A stretch of DNA of 64,000 nt from Diacronema lutheri (lineage: Eukaryota > Haptophyta > Pavlovophyceae > Pavlovales > Pavlovaceae): positions 310,001 to 374,000 of the forward strand of contig JAGTXO010000028.1 in NCBI GenBank assembly GCA_019448385.1, read 5' to 3'. Positions 33,501 to 44,359 of this stretch are shown piece by piece. Position 1 is the stretch's first letter. The number at the start of each line of letters is the position of its first letter. The position numbers and the translations under genes were made by a program. The notes beneath the pieces were generated by a model. That model was not told the DNA's origin. It worked only from the letters and a program-made list of their open reading frames with translations, and did no database searches.

Positions 33501-36500
33501 AGGCGCGCGTGCACGGCGCGCGCGCCTGCCTCTGCGTCTGCCACCGCCGCCGCGCGCGCGAGCACGCGGCCGCCGCCGCCGCCGTCCGCGCGGGGCGGAA
33601 CGGCGGCCGTCGGCTCGCCGAGCCGTGCGCCGCCGTGTCGCGAGGCGCGCGACACGCCGATCGAGACATCGCGCCAGTCCTCGAGCGCGTCGAGCGCGTG
33701 AGGCGAGAGGAGCACGAGCTGAGGCGGCGGCGGGAGTGGCACGCCCGCGCTTGCCTCGCGCTCGCTTGCCCCTTCACCGGCCGCGCGCGCGTCGGCGTGC
33801 GCTGCACCGAGCCCAAAGCTGCCGATGCGGCCGAGAGCGCGCATGCGCCCACCTGCGCGCGGCGTGGCGCTGCCTGCGCTGCGTGCGCTGCCCACGCAAA
33901 AATCAAAATCGGCGTTGGTCAGCGCGGCCATGCCGCCAAGGAGCGCGCGCGCGCGGCGTAGCGCAGCCGCGGGCGCCGCGCGCGACGCGGCGGGCGCGAC
34001 GGGCGAGGAGGCGGCGAGGAGGAGGGGGGCGTAGCGGCGATCAAAGTGCGCGAGCGTCATCGGGATGTGCGCGACAAGGCGCGCGAAGAGGGGCGCGGCG
34101 ACGAGCAGGCCCGTCGATGCCAGCTCGCGCAGCAGACGACCGCCGTCGAGCGGCGGCGTCGGGTGCCGCACCGCTGGAGGAGGCTCGGCCCCACCATTTT
34201 CGCCAACGCCGGGACAGCGCGCCGGCTCAGCATGCGCCATGCTGAGGCAGACGAGGAGGTGCGTGCACGCCGCCTCGCGCGCGAGCTCGTCGAACGGCGG
34301 CAAGAAGGGCTGCGGCGGCGCGCCCGTAGGACGCTCGTCTCGCTCGTGCGCGCCCTTGTCGTTGCCGTTGTCGTCGTCGTTGTCGTCGCTGCCGCTGCCG
34401 CCGCCGCTGCCGCCCTCCGCGCCGTCGCTGTCGCCGCGCGCGTCAGCGCGCCGGCCACACGCCGTCGCGCCGCCATCGCTCGGCGTGGGCGCGGCAGGCC
34501 GGGCGATGGCGGCGTGGAGCGCGTGCTCCAGCCCGCGCTGCCACAGGCGCACGACGCCCGCTGCCTCCGACGAGGGCGGCGCGCGCGCGGGCACAAGGCC
34601 GCCGCCGAGTGCAGCCCGGTGGCGCGGCGCGGAGAGCAGCGTGTCGGGCAGCGCGCGCACGAACGCGTCCGACGAGGCGCGCAGCGCGCCGAGAGCGTCC
34701 GCGCACGGGCGCGCGCGGCGGAGCGCGAGGCGCACGCCGCGCGCCTCGTAGCTCACGCGGTGCGCGTGGTGCGCGACGACAAAGGCGGAACGCGAGGCGC
34801 CCTGCCCGAGCGCGTGAGGGCGCGGCGCGCCCTGCCCGACGAGGTCGCAGCGCGCGGCTCCGTGCGCGCGCTGCGCGTCCGCGCGCGGCGCGGCGGGCGC
34901 TAGCGCGGCGGGCGCGGCGGGCGCGGCGGGCGCGGCGGCATCTGCGGCTCGGGGCTCGGCGCCGCTGTCTGCAACGTGCCAGCTCGCGGCTGCAGCGCAC
35001 AGCTCAGCAACGCCACCCTCGTCCTCGTCCTCGCCGCTCGAGCCGGACGCGTCAGCTCCGCTGGCCGGCGCGCGGTCGGCGCGCGCCGCCGCCGCGTCAG
35101 CGCGCACCGCGCGCGGCTCGCGCCCCAGCTCGCCGGCGCGCGCGCCGCCGCCGTCCGCCATTGCCGCGAGCACGCGCAGCAGCGGCACGCCGCCCGAGCC
35201 GTGCGCCGCGCTACGCGCCGCCGCCGCTTTGCGGCCGCCGTCGGGCGCGCGCGCTTGCGCGCTGCGCGCGGCGGGCCACGTCGCCGAGAGGCTGGCACGC
35301 GCGACGATGACGGGATCGGTCTCGGCGTCAGCTGCAGAGTGCGCGGCGCGCGCGGACGAGGGCGCGCACGCCGCGTCGTCGCCCTCGATGACGGCGAGGG
35401 CGCGCAGGAACGGGAGCATCAAAGCGCTCCACGCCGACGCGGCAAAGCCGCCGACCGCCTCCGCGCCGTCGGCCGCGCGCGCTGGCGCGCACAGGTCGGC
35501 TGCGTGCGCCGCGCCGAGCACGACGGCGGCGAGCGCGCGCGCGCGCAGCTTCTCCGCGGCGTAGTTGGCGAACAGCTGCGCGCCACCATTTGCGCACCCG
35601 GCGGGCGTCACGTCCTCGAAAGGAGGCGGGGCAAGCACCGTCACCGTCACGCACGGGATGGCACCGCGCCGCCGAGCCGCGCGCGCGCTGGCCGGTGGTG
35701 GCGGTGCTGGCGCGGGCGTGGGCGCGGATGCGGCGCGGATGGTGGAGGCGGCGGAGGCGCGCAACTTCTCAGCAGAGCGCGCGTGCGCGCCCGGCGCCCA
35801 CGCGGCTGCGCCCGCCGCGCCCGCCACGTCCGCCGCGTCCGCCGCATGCTCCGCGTCCTCGTGCCGCTCGCGCACACCGCCGTCGTACGCCGCGCCGTCC
35901 AGCGCGCTCGCCACGCAGCGCACCGCGAGGAGCTCGAAGAGCGCAGCGTGCAGCGCGAGCTGCACCGCGCAGAGCGTGTGCCGCCCTTGGCCGACGCTCT
36001 TGCCCGCAACGAGCGGCGCGCCGTCCGCAAGGGGCGCATCGGGCCGCCATCGCGTGAGCGCGCCCTCGAGCGTCGCGGCGGGTAGCCGCAGGCACGCCGC
36101 CGCGTCGGCGAGCGAGGCGCGCGCCGCGTCGTCCGCCAGCTCGCACGCGCCGTGCGCGGCCTGCACCGAGCCTGCGCGCGCCGCCGGGTCGGCGCGGCGC
36201 AGCGTGACGCGTCCGAGATGAAGTCCGGCAGCAAGGACACGCAACGCCGAGTCGCGCGCGCTCGCGTCGAGCCCGGCGGCGACGAGCGCGCGGCCGAAGC
36301 GCGCGTAGCCGTCGGCGGATGCCGCGTCGTCGGCCGCACGTCGCACCGCGGACGAGTCGCTGCCGGGCTCGTTGCGCGTGTCTCGCGCGCGCCGCGCAAA
36401 TGCTGCGGGGAACGCGGCGCGCGCTCCGTCCGCGTCGGCCGGCAGGCGAAGCGCCGCGCGCTCGTCCACGCGCGCGCCGATGAGAAGCTGAGGATAGGCA

Positions 36501-37129
36501 CAAAACATGCCGACGCCGTCGGCGTGCGCACCCGCCGCTGACAGCGCACGCTCCCGCTCGAGCAGCGTCACGTCAATCGACGCGGCGACGAGGCGACCGT
36601 TGCGCGCGCGCGCGCCGCCGCCCGCGCCACCGCCCGTCGCGCCCCTGTCGCGCGCGCGCGCAAACGAGAAGCGCGAAATTCGGCAGCAGCGCGACGATGT
36701 GCGCTCAAACGGCGATGGCGCGCTGCTGAGCGCAACGACGAGCGCGTCCACGTGCCGCCACGTGGCGCCAAGCGCGCCCCCGCCCGCCGCGCCGCATGCC
36801 AACCATTCGCACACGCGCCGCGCGCCGACGGCCGCCCCGCTACCCGCGGCTCCGCAGACATATATCGTCTGCATGTCTCCCGTGCGCATGGCCGCGGCGA
36901 GCGCACGCGCGGCGAGCGCGTGCGCGTGCGGCTCGCGCGCCCGCCCATCCGGCGAGGCGGGCGAGGCGTCGACCGGGAGCTCGCCGCCGCCCGCGTCGTC
37001 GTCGTCGCGCGCCAAGTCACCCGCCTCGGCCAAATCGCCGCCGCCGAGCAGGTGCTGCACGACGATCGGGCCGCACTGCGTGTATGCGAAGCCGCGCCGC
37101 GCCCGCGCCCCGAGCAGGGTGCCGTCCAT
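30591..37129 (-). CDS. Degenerate myosin-head protein with WW and tandem PDZ domains
   Basis: Exon 1 (37129-31442) and exon 2 (30977-30591) join in phase to about 2,024 residues. Residues about 20-1,000 follow a myosin head: YVCGAAGSGAAV at the P-loop (88-105), a switch-I-like SSRCCRISRFSF (about 140-155), GVGMFCAYPQLLIGA, RVLAAGLHLGRVTL, FEDVTPAGCANGGAQLFANY, YAAEKLRARAL and FVVAHHAHRVSYEARG. The P-loop lacks the GKT lysine and threonine, so ATP hydrolysis is unlikely. Alanine-rich and acidic inserts interrupt the head. A WW domain (WQPLRDPSGDLYYRH, 1273-1305), a PDZ domain (about 1795-1893) and a second PDZ in exon 2 (TIRVLTIRKPAESTAVGIRF) follow. It probably acts as a scaffold rather than a motor. 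Confidence 0.72.
31224..31337. repeat. Two tandem identical 57-bp units in the myosin-like gene intron
   Basis: Units 31224-31280 and 31281-31337 begin GTGGGTTGGTCAGAGGGATG and appear identical. Both lie inside the proposed intron between the two PDZ-coding parts. Because 57 is a multiple of three they also keep a reading frame open, so translation without splicing cannot be excluded. Confidence 0.88.
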
Positions 37130-37333
37130 GCGGGCAGCTTGACCCGCAAGTTCGCAACAGTTCGCAAAAATATGCCATTGAAAATTTCAGTACGACTCTA
37201 CTTTTATTAGTACAGTGATTACGGTTGTGTAACCAGTATTGGGTCCTTGTTCGCGGGCGATCGCACGCGCGCCCGCGCGAGCCTCAAGCCGGCAAGAGAG
37301 CACGGGCAGGACGCTTCGTCGCAGAGCGAAGCG

Positions 37334-38434
37334 ATGAACGCGGTCGTGCCTGCAGCAGCGAGTGGCGGCGTGCCCGACGGCGCGGCCTGTGCCTCCCTCG
37401 CAAACCATCCGCGCGACCCCAGCGCCGGCGCGGACGATGCGCGCGGGCGCACGCCGCTCGCCACGACGTCGCGCGAGCACGATGGGATGGTGGTGGGGGA
37501 CCGCGCGGATGGTGGGTGGGGCGGCGAGCCCTACGGTTATGAAGAGGATTGAGAGGAGTTCAACGGCGACAAGCTCGAGCTTGTCGGGGCTTCCGACCCC
37601 GACGAGCGCTTCATGCCGCAAAGGGAGGGTGAAACTCTCGCGGCCTACCGTCGCCGCCTCGAGAGCAACGCGAAGAAGCGCCGCGTGCTCACAAGCGGAC
37701 AGCGGCGCGCGGCCGCGGTCAGCTCAACGCCGTTTTATGGAGCTGAGTTTGCGATCAATGGGCGCACGGACGAGCTTGGCTACGTGGTCATCTGCGACGA
37801 CAAGCATCGAGACTGGAAGCGCGCGTCGATCGTCGACACCTACGACGTGATGTTCGGCTTCTGTACACCGCGGGCCGAGGATGAGGAGATGCAGCACGAC
37901 GCAAACTCGCGCGGGCTTGACGAGCATGTGCGCACTGACCAGTCGAAGAGTTCGCGATGGTCAAGTGGGTGCTTTTCGAATGAAGCGCCCACGGCAGCTC
38001 CTCGTATGCTGCGTTCCTCCACATGCCCCTTCTCGCGATCAACGGTGGACACCCGACGTCGAGCCTAGCGCTGCGCCGCAGGCTCGCGAGCCCGTCGCCG
38101 CAAGGCACGCGTTCCTCAGGCCCAATCCAAACATCGTGCTCAGCTTTGCGATGTACACGAGCACGACGCTGCCGTCGCTCCCCCCCCCCACGTCGCTAGA
38201 CGCGGGACTGTCAGCGTCTACTGCAAGCGATTTGGCGTGCAGACCATGACGGACGAGGCCATTGTGGACTGGACAGAGAGCCTCCACATCGCCACCAACC
38301 CGCAGATGTGCTTTGCGAGCGGCGAGTCCAAGCACTTCGATCCGGCCACCGCGCGCTTCGATCCGGCGGGTCCAGGGGCGGCGGAAACACTCCAGAGGCC
38401 ACGAGCTACGCCGGCTTGCACGCGCCGCACTTGA
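37334..38434 (+). pseudogene. Unrecognised coding remnant with an in-frame TGA
   Basis: Coding-like segments lie on the plus strand. A frame from 37334 (MNAVVPAAASGG) runs to GGEPYGYEED, meets TGA at 37550-37552, and continues in the same frame as EEFNGDKLELVGASDPDERF, AAYRRRLESNAKKRRVL, GAEFAINGRTDELGYVVICD and WKRASIVDTYDVMFGF to 38068. A further exon-like piece starts after a C-tract and TAG at about 38214 (TVSVYCKRFGVQTMTDEAI, VDWTESLHIATNPQMCF). The amino-acid composition is more balanced than in surrounding random frames, so it looks like a real or recently real gene. Family unknown. The TGA may be a nonsense mutation (Trp would fit), an error, or intronic if a splice acceptor at ATTGAG is used. 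The 3' end overlaps the convergent zinc-finger gene by a few bases. Confidence 0.4.
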
Positions 38435-40822
38435 AGCAGTGCGTCTTGAACGACGCGCCGTCGCGCGTGAATGGAAAATTGACCAGACCGCAGCCGGCGC
38501 ATAGCCAGTCCTTGCCGCCGCCGCGGCCATTGAGCGGCTGCTCCGCGCACGCGACGGCGGGCGCCGTGACCGGCTGGCCACCTCCTACCGGCTTGCGCAG
38601 CGCGAGGGCCATGCGCAGGTCGCGCGCGCCGGCGGCGGCTCTTCGCACGGGCGGGGCCGGCGCAGCGGGCGGCACGAGCGCCGGTGGCCGCGCGCGCGGC
38701 GGCTCGGGCGTGGCGGGCTGCCCGCTGTCGACGCCGCCGCCACCGCAGCCGCCGCCTCCTCCTCGTTGCCCCCGTCTCCGCTTGCGCGTGAGAGGCGCCG
38801 AATTGCCGCTCGCGTCGGCGGAGGCGGAGGCGGCGCAGGCCGCCGCCGCCGCCAATGGGCCGGGCGCCACGCTCGGCGCGCCGCCACGCGGCGCCGCGCC
38901 GCTGGCGGCGGCCTCTGCCCGTTGGGGTGGGGGCGCGGCGCACGGCGCGCACGCGGCGAGCTTCGCCACAGGCTCCCGTGCCAGTGGGCTGGTCGCCCGC
39001 GCGTCCGCGCCGTGCGCGACGCACGCGACGGGCTCAAGCGCGCATGTGCGCGGCACGGCCTCGGTTGGGCACGTCCCGTCCACGGCCTCAGTGGGACGTG
39101 CCCAACCGGTTGGGCACGTCCCGTCCACGGCGTGCGCGTGCGCGCACGCTGCGCGCGCGGGAGTGCAATGCTCCATCACCTCACGCACGGCCTGAGCGGC
39201 GGCGTGGGCGGCGGCCGCCGCAGCCTCGGCGGCAGAGCGCGCGGCGGCCCCGGCCATTCGCAGCCGCGCGAGCTGCTCGCTCTGCGCGCTGGCCACGTGC
39301 ACAGCTGCTGCTCCCGCCATCTCTGCCGCCATCGCGCAGCCGCTTTCTCCTCCGCTCGTACGCGCGTTGGCGGCGGCAGAGTGCGCGACGTCGAGCGTGC
39401 GCGGGGGCGCGGCGGATGGCTGCGGCTGCGGCTGCGGCTGCGGCTGCGGCTGCGGCTGCGGCTGCGGCTGCGGCTGCGGCTGGTGCTGCGGCTGGGGCTG
39501 GGGCTGGGGCTGGGGCTGGGGCTGGGGCTGGGGCTGCGGCGGCGGCTGCGCGTCGACAGCGGCCAAACCGCCGGCGCCGAGCCCCGTGCTCGCCAACGGG
39601 GCCGCGGTTGATACGCAAGCGGCACGCGCATCGCCGCTGGCCTCGGCAACGATGGCGGCGGCGGCTTCGTTCCCAGCGATCAGCGGCTCCGAAGCGAGCG
39701 CGTTCGTCCGGGCGTCGTGCGCGCGCATGGCCGCGGCTGCGGACGGGCCGGCGTGGCCGGCATCGCCGCCCGCATTGGCCGCTGCGATGAGCGGCAGCGC
39801 ATCGGATGGGTCGTAACGCGCGCGGCTGCGGCTGCGGCTGCGGCTGCGGCTGCGGCTGCGGCTGCGGCTGCGGCTGCCACGCCGGTTGCGCCGGCCGTGC
39901 CTGCGTCGGCGCCGATCGCGAGCCCGGCTGCTGCTGCTGCGGCTACTGCTGCCGCTGCTTGCGCTGCTGCCGCTGTCGCTCAGGCACGAGCTGCGGCTGC
40001 GGCTGCGGCCCCGCCCCCTTGGCGCGCGCCAGCGCTCGGCGTTCGCCAGCCGGTGCGGCGCGCGGCACTTGTAGCAGAGCGTCTTGAGCGACGTGCCGTC
40101 ACGCGTGTACGGGAAGTTGATCTCACCGCACACTGCGCACACCCAGTCGCGAGGCCTGCAGCCGACGGCGCGTGCGTCGCGCCGCGCGCGGCCATGCTGA
40201 GCGCAGCCATGCTGAGCGCAGCCATGCTGAGCGCAGCCATGCTGAGCGCAGCCATGCTGAGCGCAGCCATGCTGAGCGCAGCCATGCTGAGCGCAGCCAT
40301 GCTGAGCGCAGCCATGCTGAGCGCGTGTGCGCCGCTCGCGGCGCGGCGTGGCCGAGCGCGCGCTCGATGAGTCGGAGTGGGAGCTGCGCTCGCGTGAGCG
40401 GCGGCGAAGGCCCTGCCGCCGCGCGCGCCGGCGGGCGGGCTCGGCCGGGCTACGGCCGTGCCCCTCATCACCGGCCGACGGCGTGCGCGCCGACCGTGAG
40501 CGCGGCGAGCAGCGCTCATGCAGGTTGTCGTCGTCGGCGGCGCGCGCGCGCGCGCATGCGCCGGTCGGCGCGTCGCCGGGCGGCACGTCCGCCGCCGCGC
40601 CTGCGCGCGGCGTGTGCGCCGGCGCGGCCGACGCGCGCGGCGCGCGCGCGGCTCGATCGGCGCTTGCCGCCGTCGGAAGTGGCGGCGGTGGCGGTAGCGG
40701 CAAAGGCGAGATGAGCGGTGGAGGCGGCAGCTGCGCGTCGCCGCGTCTCGCGAGCTCGCGCAGGCGGCTGAGCGCCGCGCTCACGACTCCATCGCCGCCG
40801 CCACCACCGCCACCTGTACCAA

Positions 40823-40853
<31 letters not shown>

Positions 40854-42146
40854 ACAGCGCCCGTCGTGGCCGGCGGGCGGCAGCGAGTCACCGTTTACCG
40901 CGTCAGCGCGCGGGAGCGCGAGCGGCGGGGCGTCAGACCCAGGCTGGCCACTCGGCGCAAGCGCTGGCGCGTGCGCCTCGTCGCCGGCACGCGCGGACAC
41001 GGGCGGCTCGAACGCACCACCAATAGCGCCGCCATCGTGCCAGCGCCCGCCCGCGTGGCGTGTGACGTCCGCGCCAGATGCACCGGGTGCATTGGACGCA
41101 CCGGCGCGACTGAAACTGGGTGCGAACGGGCGGAAGTGCGCGAGCAGCTGCGCGGGCGGCGGCGCGGGCGGCTGCGCCGGCCGTGCGCCCGCGCCACCCG
41201 GCGCGGCGCGCGCGTGCGCCTCGCCGCTGTGAGGCACAGCCTTGGGTTGCAGCATCGGAGGCGACGGTAGCAGCTGCGCCGAGAACGGCGCGCCAGCGCG
41301 GCTGGTGGCGGCAGGCGAGCACACGGCAAACGCAGCAGACGGCCGCGACGCTGGCGGCGGCGTTACTGGCGCGCGCGCCGCGCCGACGCACGCCAAAGGC
41401 GCCACGGCCTGTGAGTCGGCGGGGGGCTCCGCGTGCGCTCGAGGGGCAGGCGCGGCACGTGGCCGCATCGGCCCGGCAGGCGTCACGGCGTCCAACGCGC
41501 CCGCCGCCATGGGCGGCACCTCATCGCCGGACTGCCGATCGTCCGCGCCGAGCGGCGTGGTCATCGCCCCTCTGATTCCGCTCGCGTCCGGCGCGGCGAC
41601 GCTCGGGCTTTGCGCACACAGCGGCGAGACGAGCGGTGTGAGCAGCGGCCCGGCGGGCATCACACGCCCCCCCGGTGCTACCGAAGCCGCGTCGATCGCC
41701 GCGCTCGCCACTGCCGGGCGTGTGCCCTCCGGCGCACGCGCCGGCTGCGGCGCGCAGACGGCGACGCACGCGCGCGAACCGGCAATGGACGCGCGCACGA
41801 TGCGGTGCGGCGCGCGCGGATCGGAAGCGATGGCGGCGAGATCGGCGCAGTGCGCGTCGGCGCTGACGCCGTCGGCGTGCGCGACCGCGCGCGTGAGCAG
41901 CACCTCGAGCCGGTCGGCCGGCACGCTCGCCAGGCCGGCAGCCGACAGGCACGGCGCGCGCTGCGCAATCTCCTGCGCGAGGACCGACGCGGTGAAGGTG
42001 AGACCCTCCTTGGAGAGGTGCGCCGATATGGCGGCGAGCACCTCCGAGCGGTCGAGCACGTACAGCGCGGGCAGCTGCGATGGCGACAGGCCGAGCGACG
42101 ACGTGGGTGACGTCGTGACTCGTGCACTCTCGCGCTGGGCCGCCAT
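38406..42146 (-). CDS. Large low-complexity protein with LisH-like N-terminus and two RanBP2-like zinc fingers
   Basis: About 1,246 residues, intronless, starting MAAQRESARVTTSP. The N-terminus has a LisH-like helix pair (DRSEVLAAISAHLSKEGLTF, TASVLAQEIAQ). Two fingers of one type follow, DWVCAVCGEINFPYTRDG...CYKC (about 666-698) and DWLCAGCGLVNFPFTRDG...CFKC (about 1212-1245). They resemble W-x-C-x2-C...NF...C-x2-C RanBP2 fingers, but 17 residues separate the Cys pairs instead of about 10. Between them are SR dipeptides (RSRSRSRS, as in splicing factors), a QP tract, and a five-residue AQHGC array. RNA binding in pre-mRNA processing is an inference from the SR and zinc-finger content. The frame is open 12 codons upstream of the chosen start. 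Confidence 0.7.
39418..39540. repeat. Hexanucleotide arrays GGCTGC and GGCTGG
   Basis: Tandem six-base units code (on the minus strand) the Gln-Pro tract of the zinc-finger protein. A related GGCTGC array at about 39822-39876 codes its Ser-Arg tract in another frame. Confidence 0.85.
40193..40321. repeat. 15-bp tandem array, about nine copies
   Basis: Unit CATGCTGAGCGCAGC repeated head to tail. On the minus strand it codes the AQHGC repeat of the zinc-finger protein. Copies look identical, so length polymorphism is expected. Confidence 0.92.
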
Positions 42147-42201
42147 CCCCGTGCGCACGGGATGCGTCCGCACGGACCGCACCTCACTCAGTTATGTACT
42201 A

Positions 42202-42507
42202 ACGACGCTTACAGGCGGGTGAGCAGGAGGGGCGCGCACGGGGCCGAGGCTGGACAAACGGAGCGAGCGAAAGGGCGCACGCAACATCAGGCCGAAATCA
42301 GGGCGTCGACCCTGTGCACGCCGGCAGCGGGAACGGCCGGGACGGCAAGGACGTGGCAGGACGCGTCATGGGCGGACACCCACACACGCCTAGCCACCCC
42401 TCGCCGGCCCCCGCCGGCCGCCGCCGCCGTCGCCGCGCCGGAAGCAGAGGCCGTCCACACCGCCGCAGGCGTCCACATCCGCCGGAGGGGCGCGCCTGTA
42501 AGCGTCG
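42202..42507. mobile_element. MITE-like element with 16-bp terminal inverted repeats
   Basis: The left end ACGACGCTTACAGGCG and the right end CGCCTGTAAGCGTCGT-type sequence are inverted copies (one base near the inner edge differs). Both sides are flanked by CAGTTATGTACTA. A second left end follows at once at 42522, and about 150 bp of the internal sequence (GGCTGGACAAACGGAGCGAG and beyond) is repeated there with small changes. It is too short to code for a transposase. Confidence 0.6.
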
Positions 42508-42891
42508 TCAGTTATGTACTAACGACGCTTACAGGCGGGTCAGCAGGGGGGGCGTGCACGGGGCCGAGGCTGGACAAACGGAGCGAGCGAAAGAGAGCGC
42601 GCGCGCAACGTCGGGCCGAAGTCAGAGCGTCGACCCTGTGCACGCCGGCAGCGGGGACGGCGGGGACGGCAAGGACGCGGCGAGGGCGTGCCACCCCCCG
42701 CCGCGCCTATCCACCCCACGCCAGAAGGCGCACGTCGAGGTCGCGAGGCGACGGGCGCCGGACGCCGCCCAGCAGCCAGTCGTCGCCGTCGGGTGCACCG
42801 CCGCCCGTAGCCAGCACGGCGCAGCCCGCCACGCCACCGCGCGGCACGCGGCCACCGTCCGGCCCGGCGCCTCTGGGCGCCACGCCAACGT

Positions 42892-43149
42892 GCGTGCCCG
42901 ACCAAAGGGACGGAGCGCGGCGCCCACCCACCGATGGGCACCGCGGCGCGTGCGGCGCGTGCGGAGCAATGCGCATCGCGGCCGCCCCCCGCAGAGCCCA
43001 CCGATCCGCTTGCAAAGGCAGAGGCGGGAGCAGACAAAGGAGAGGTAGCCTGAAGCGCGAGACTGGGGACAATTGAGGGCATCTCACGATGCGAAGCCGC
43101 GGGGTTTGGGTTAGAAAGTGCCAGTGCGGCCCGCATGGTCCCCTCGTCC
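42892..43149. repeat. Direct repeat, copy 1 (258 bp)
   Basis: Starts GCGTGCCCGACCAAAGGGAC and ends CATGGTCCCCTCGTC. It is nearly identical to 43324-43573 but carries an extra 8 bp around GACAATTG near 43070 and a few substitutions. Confidence 0.88.
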
Positions 43150-43323
43150 CACGAACAAACGAAAGCGCAACGCGCGGACGCAGCCGCCCGTCGAGCGGGC
43201 CGTGAGCGAGGAACTTGAGGGTCTTGAGGGTCTTGAAAGAAGCAAAGCGCCGGCCGACGAGCGCGCCACCGAACGCGTCCGCCCAGCGGCGCTGCGCGCG
43301 CCTAGAGCGCTGGAGGCCACCGA

Positions 43324-43573
43324 GCGTGCCCGACCAAAGGGACGGAGCGCGGCGCCCACCCACCGATGGGCACCGCAGCGCGCGCGGCGCGTGCGGAGCA
43401 ATGCGCATCGCGGCCGCCCCCCGCAGAGCCCACCGATCCGCTTGCAAAGGCAGAGGCGGGAGCAGACAAAGGAGAGGTAGCCTGAAGCGCGAGACTGGGG
43501 AGGGCATCTCACGATGCGAAGCCGCGGGGTTTGGGTTAGAAGGTGCCAGTGCGGCCCGCATGGTCCCCTCGTC
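43324..43573. repeat. Direct repeat, copy 2 (250 bp)
   Basis: Second copy of the 42892-43149 repeat, 432 bp downstream, lacking its 8-bp segment. Its end abuts the CTCACTCAGTTATGT border motif. Confidence 0.88.
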
Positions 43574-43587
43574 TCACTCAGTTATGT

Positions 43588-44359
43588 GAGGCCACGAACG
43601 GGCGACCGGGAAGTGGCGGCTCACGACTGGCGCTCCTCTCTGGCTGGCTCCCGCCAAATCTCAGCGCGTGGCGCTCGAGGTGTAGCGTGTGCCTCTCGGG
43701 CGAAAGGCTGCACAGGGCCCTGAATCCTGATTGGGCCAGCTGCTGCGAGCAGCTGACTGCGAGTGCTCAGCGCGCCGCCCCGTGCTCGCTTGATCACGCT
43801 GCGTCCCGTTGTGAGTCTGCGCCAGTGATGCACTCTTGAGCGGCGCGAGAGGCGCGGCCCCCATTCGAGCGAGGCATCTCGTCGCCAATCGGCTTGCGGC
43901 CAAGACCGCGCACTGGTCCATGGCGATGGCGGCGCAAGCTGCTCGCTCCGAGCCATTCGCCCCTCGCACCGCAGCGTCGCCGTCTGAGACATGCACAACT
44001 GGACGCTGTGACCAGAGCCGACTCGTCAGCGGCGGGCTTGAGCAGTGGCGCGGCGGCTGGGTGTGCCGTCGGATCGAAGCTGCGCGCAACATGAGCGCCT
44101 AGCGCCAGGTCCAAAAGGTCCGGAACGAGCCACCGCCGGATTGCAGCACGGTCGCTGGCCGCTGACCGCTGCAGATGGTGGGCGGTGCAGTCGCACCGTG
44201 CGCGCGCCAGTGCGCGACGCGTGTCACGGCCGCTGAGCAGCGCGCGCCGCCAACGCTGGGCCGGACAGGAGAGGAAAATGCGAGTGGGGACGGCAGGATC
44301 CAAAGCGCCCGCGCTGGCGGCTTGAGCAGCGTCGCCAAACGCCGCAGCGCGTGTGCAGC
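43588..44359. other. Gene-poor stretch, nothing recognised
   Basis: 772 bp between the repeat block and the plastid-type gene. Open frames exist on both strands (longest 189 codons, minus), but they lack recognisable motifs and I do not support them as genes. The GC content is lower than in coding neighbours. Confidence 0.4.

Larger units (their letters stand above)
42183..43587. mobile_element. Composite repeat block bounded by 15-bp direct repeats
   Basis: CTCACTCAGTTATGT occurs at 42183-42197 and again at 43573-43587, with a shorter copy (CAGTTATGT) at 42509-42517. Between them are the inverted-repeat element and a pair of about 250-bp direct repeats. The bounding copies could be a target-site duplication or shared element ends. 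No transposase is visible. Confidence 0.5.

Noticed and set aside
37550-37552. Second selenocysteine codon
   Set aside because: No cysteine-type active site surrounds it, Trp fits the context better, and no SECIS-like fold was found downstream.
40193-40321. Regular short repeats resembling a CRISPR array
   Set aside because: Units are 15 bp, contiguous and without spacers, and they code a five-residue repeat in a long eukaryotic frame.
42197-42213. TACTAAC followed by TTACAG, resembling a yeast branch point and 3' splice site
   Set aside because: The sequence recurs as the terminal inverted repeat of an element and no exon follows it. Confirmed introns in the window do not use TACTAAC.
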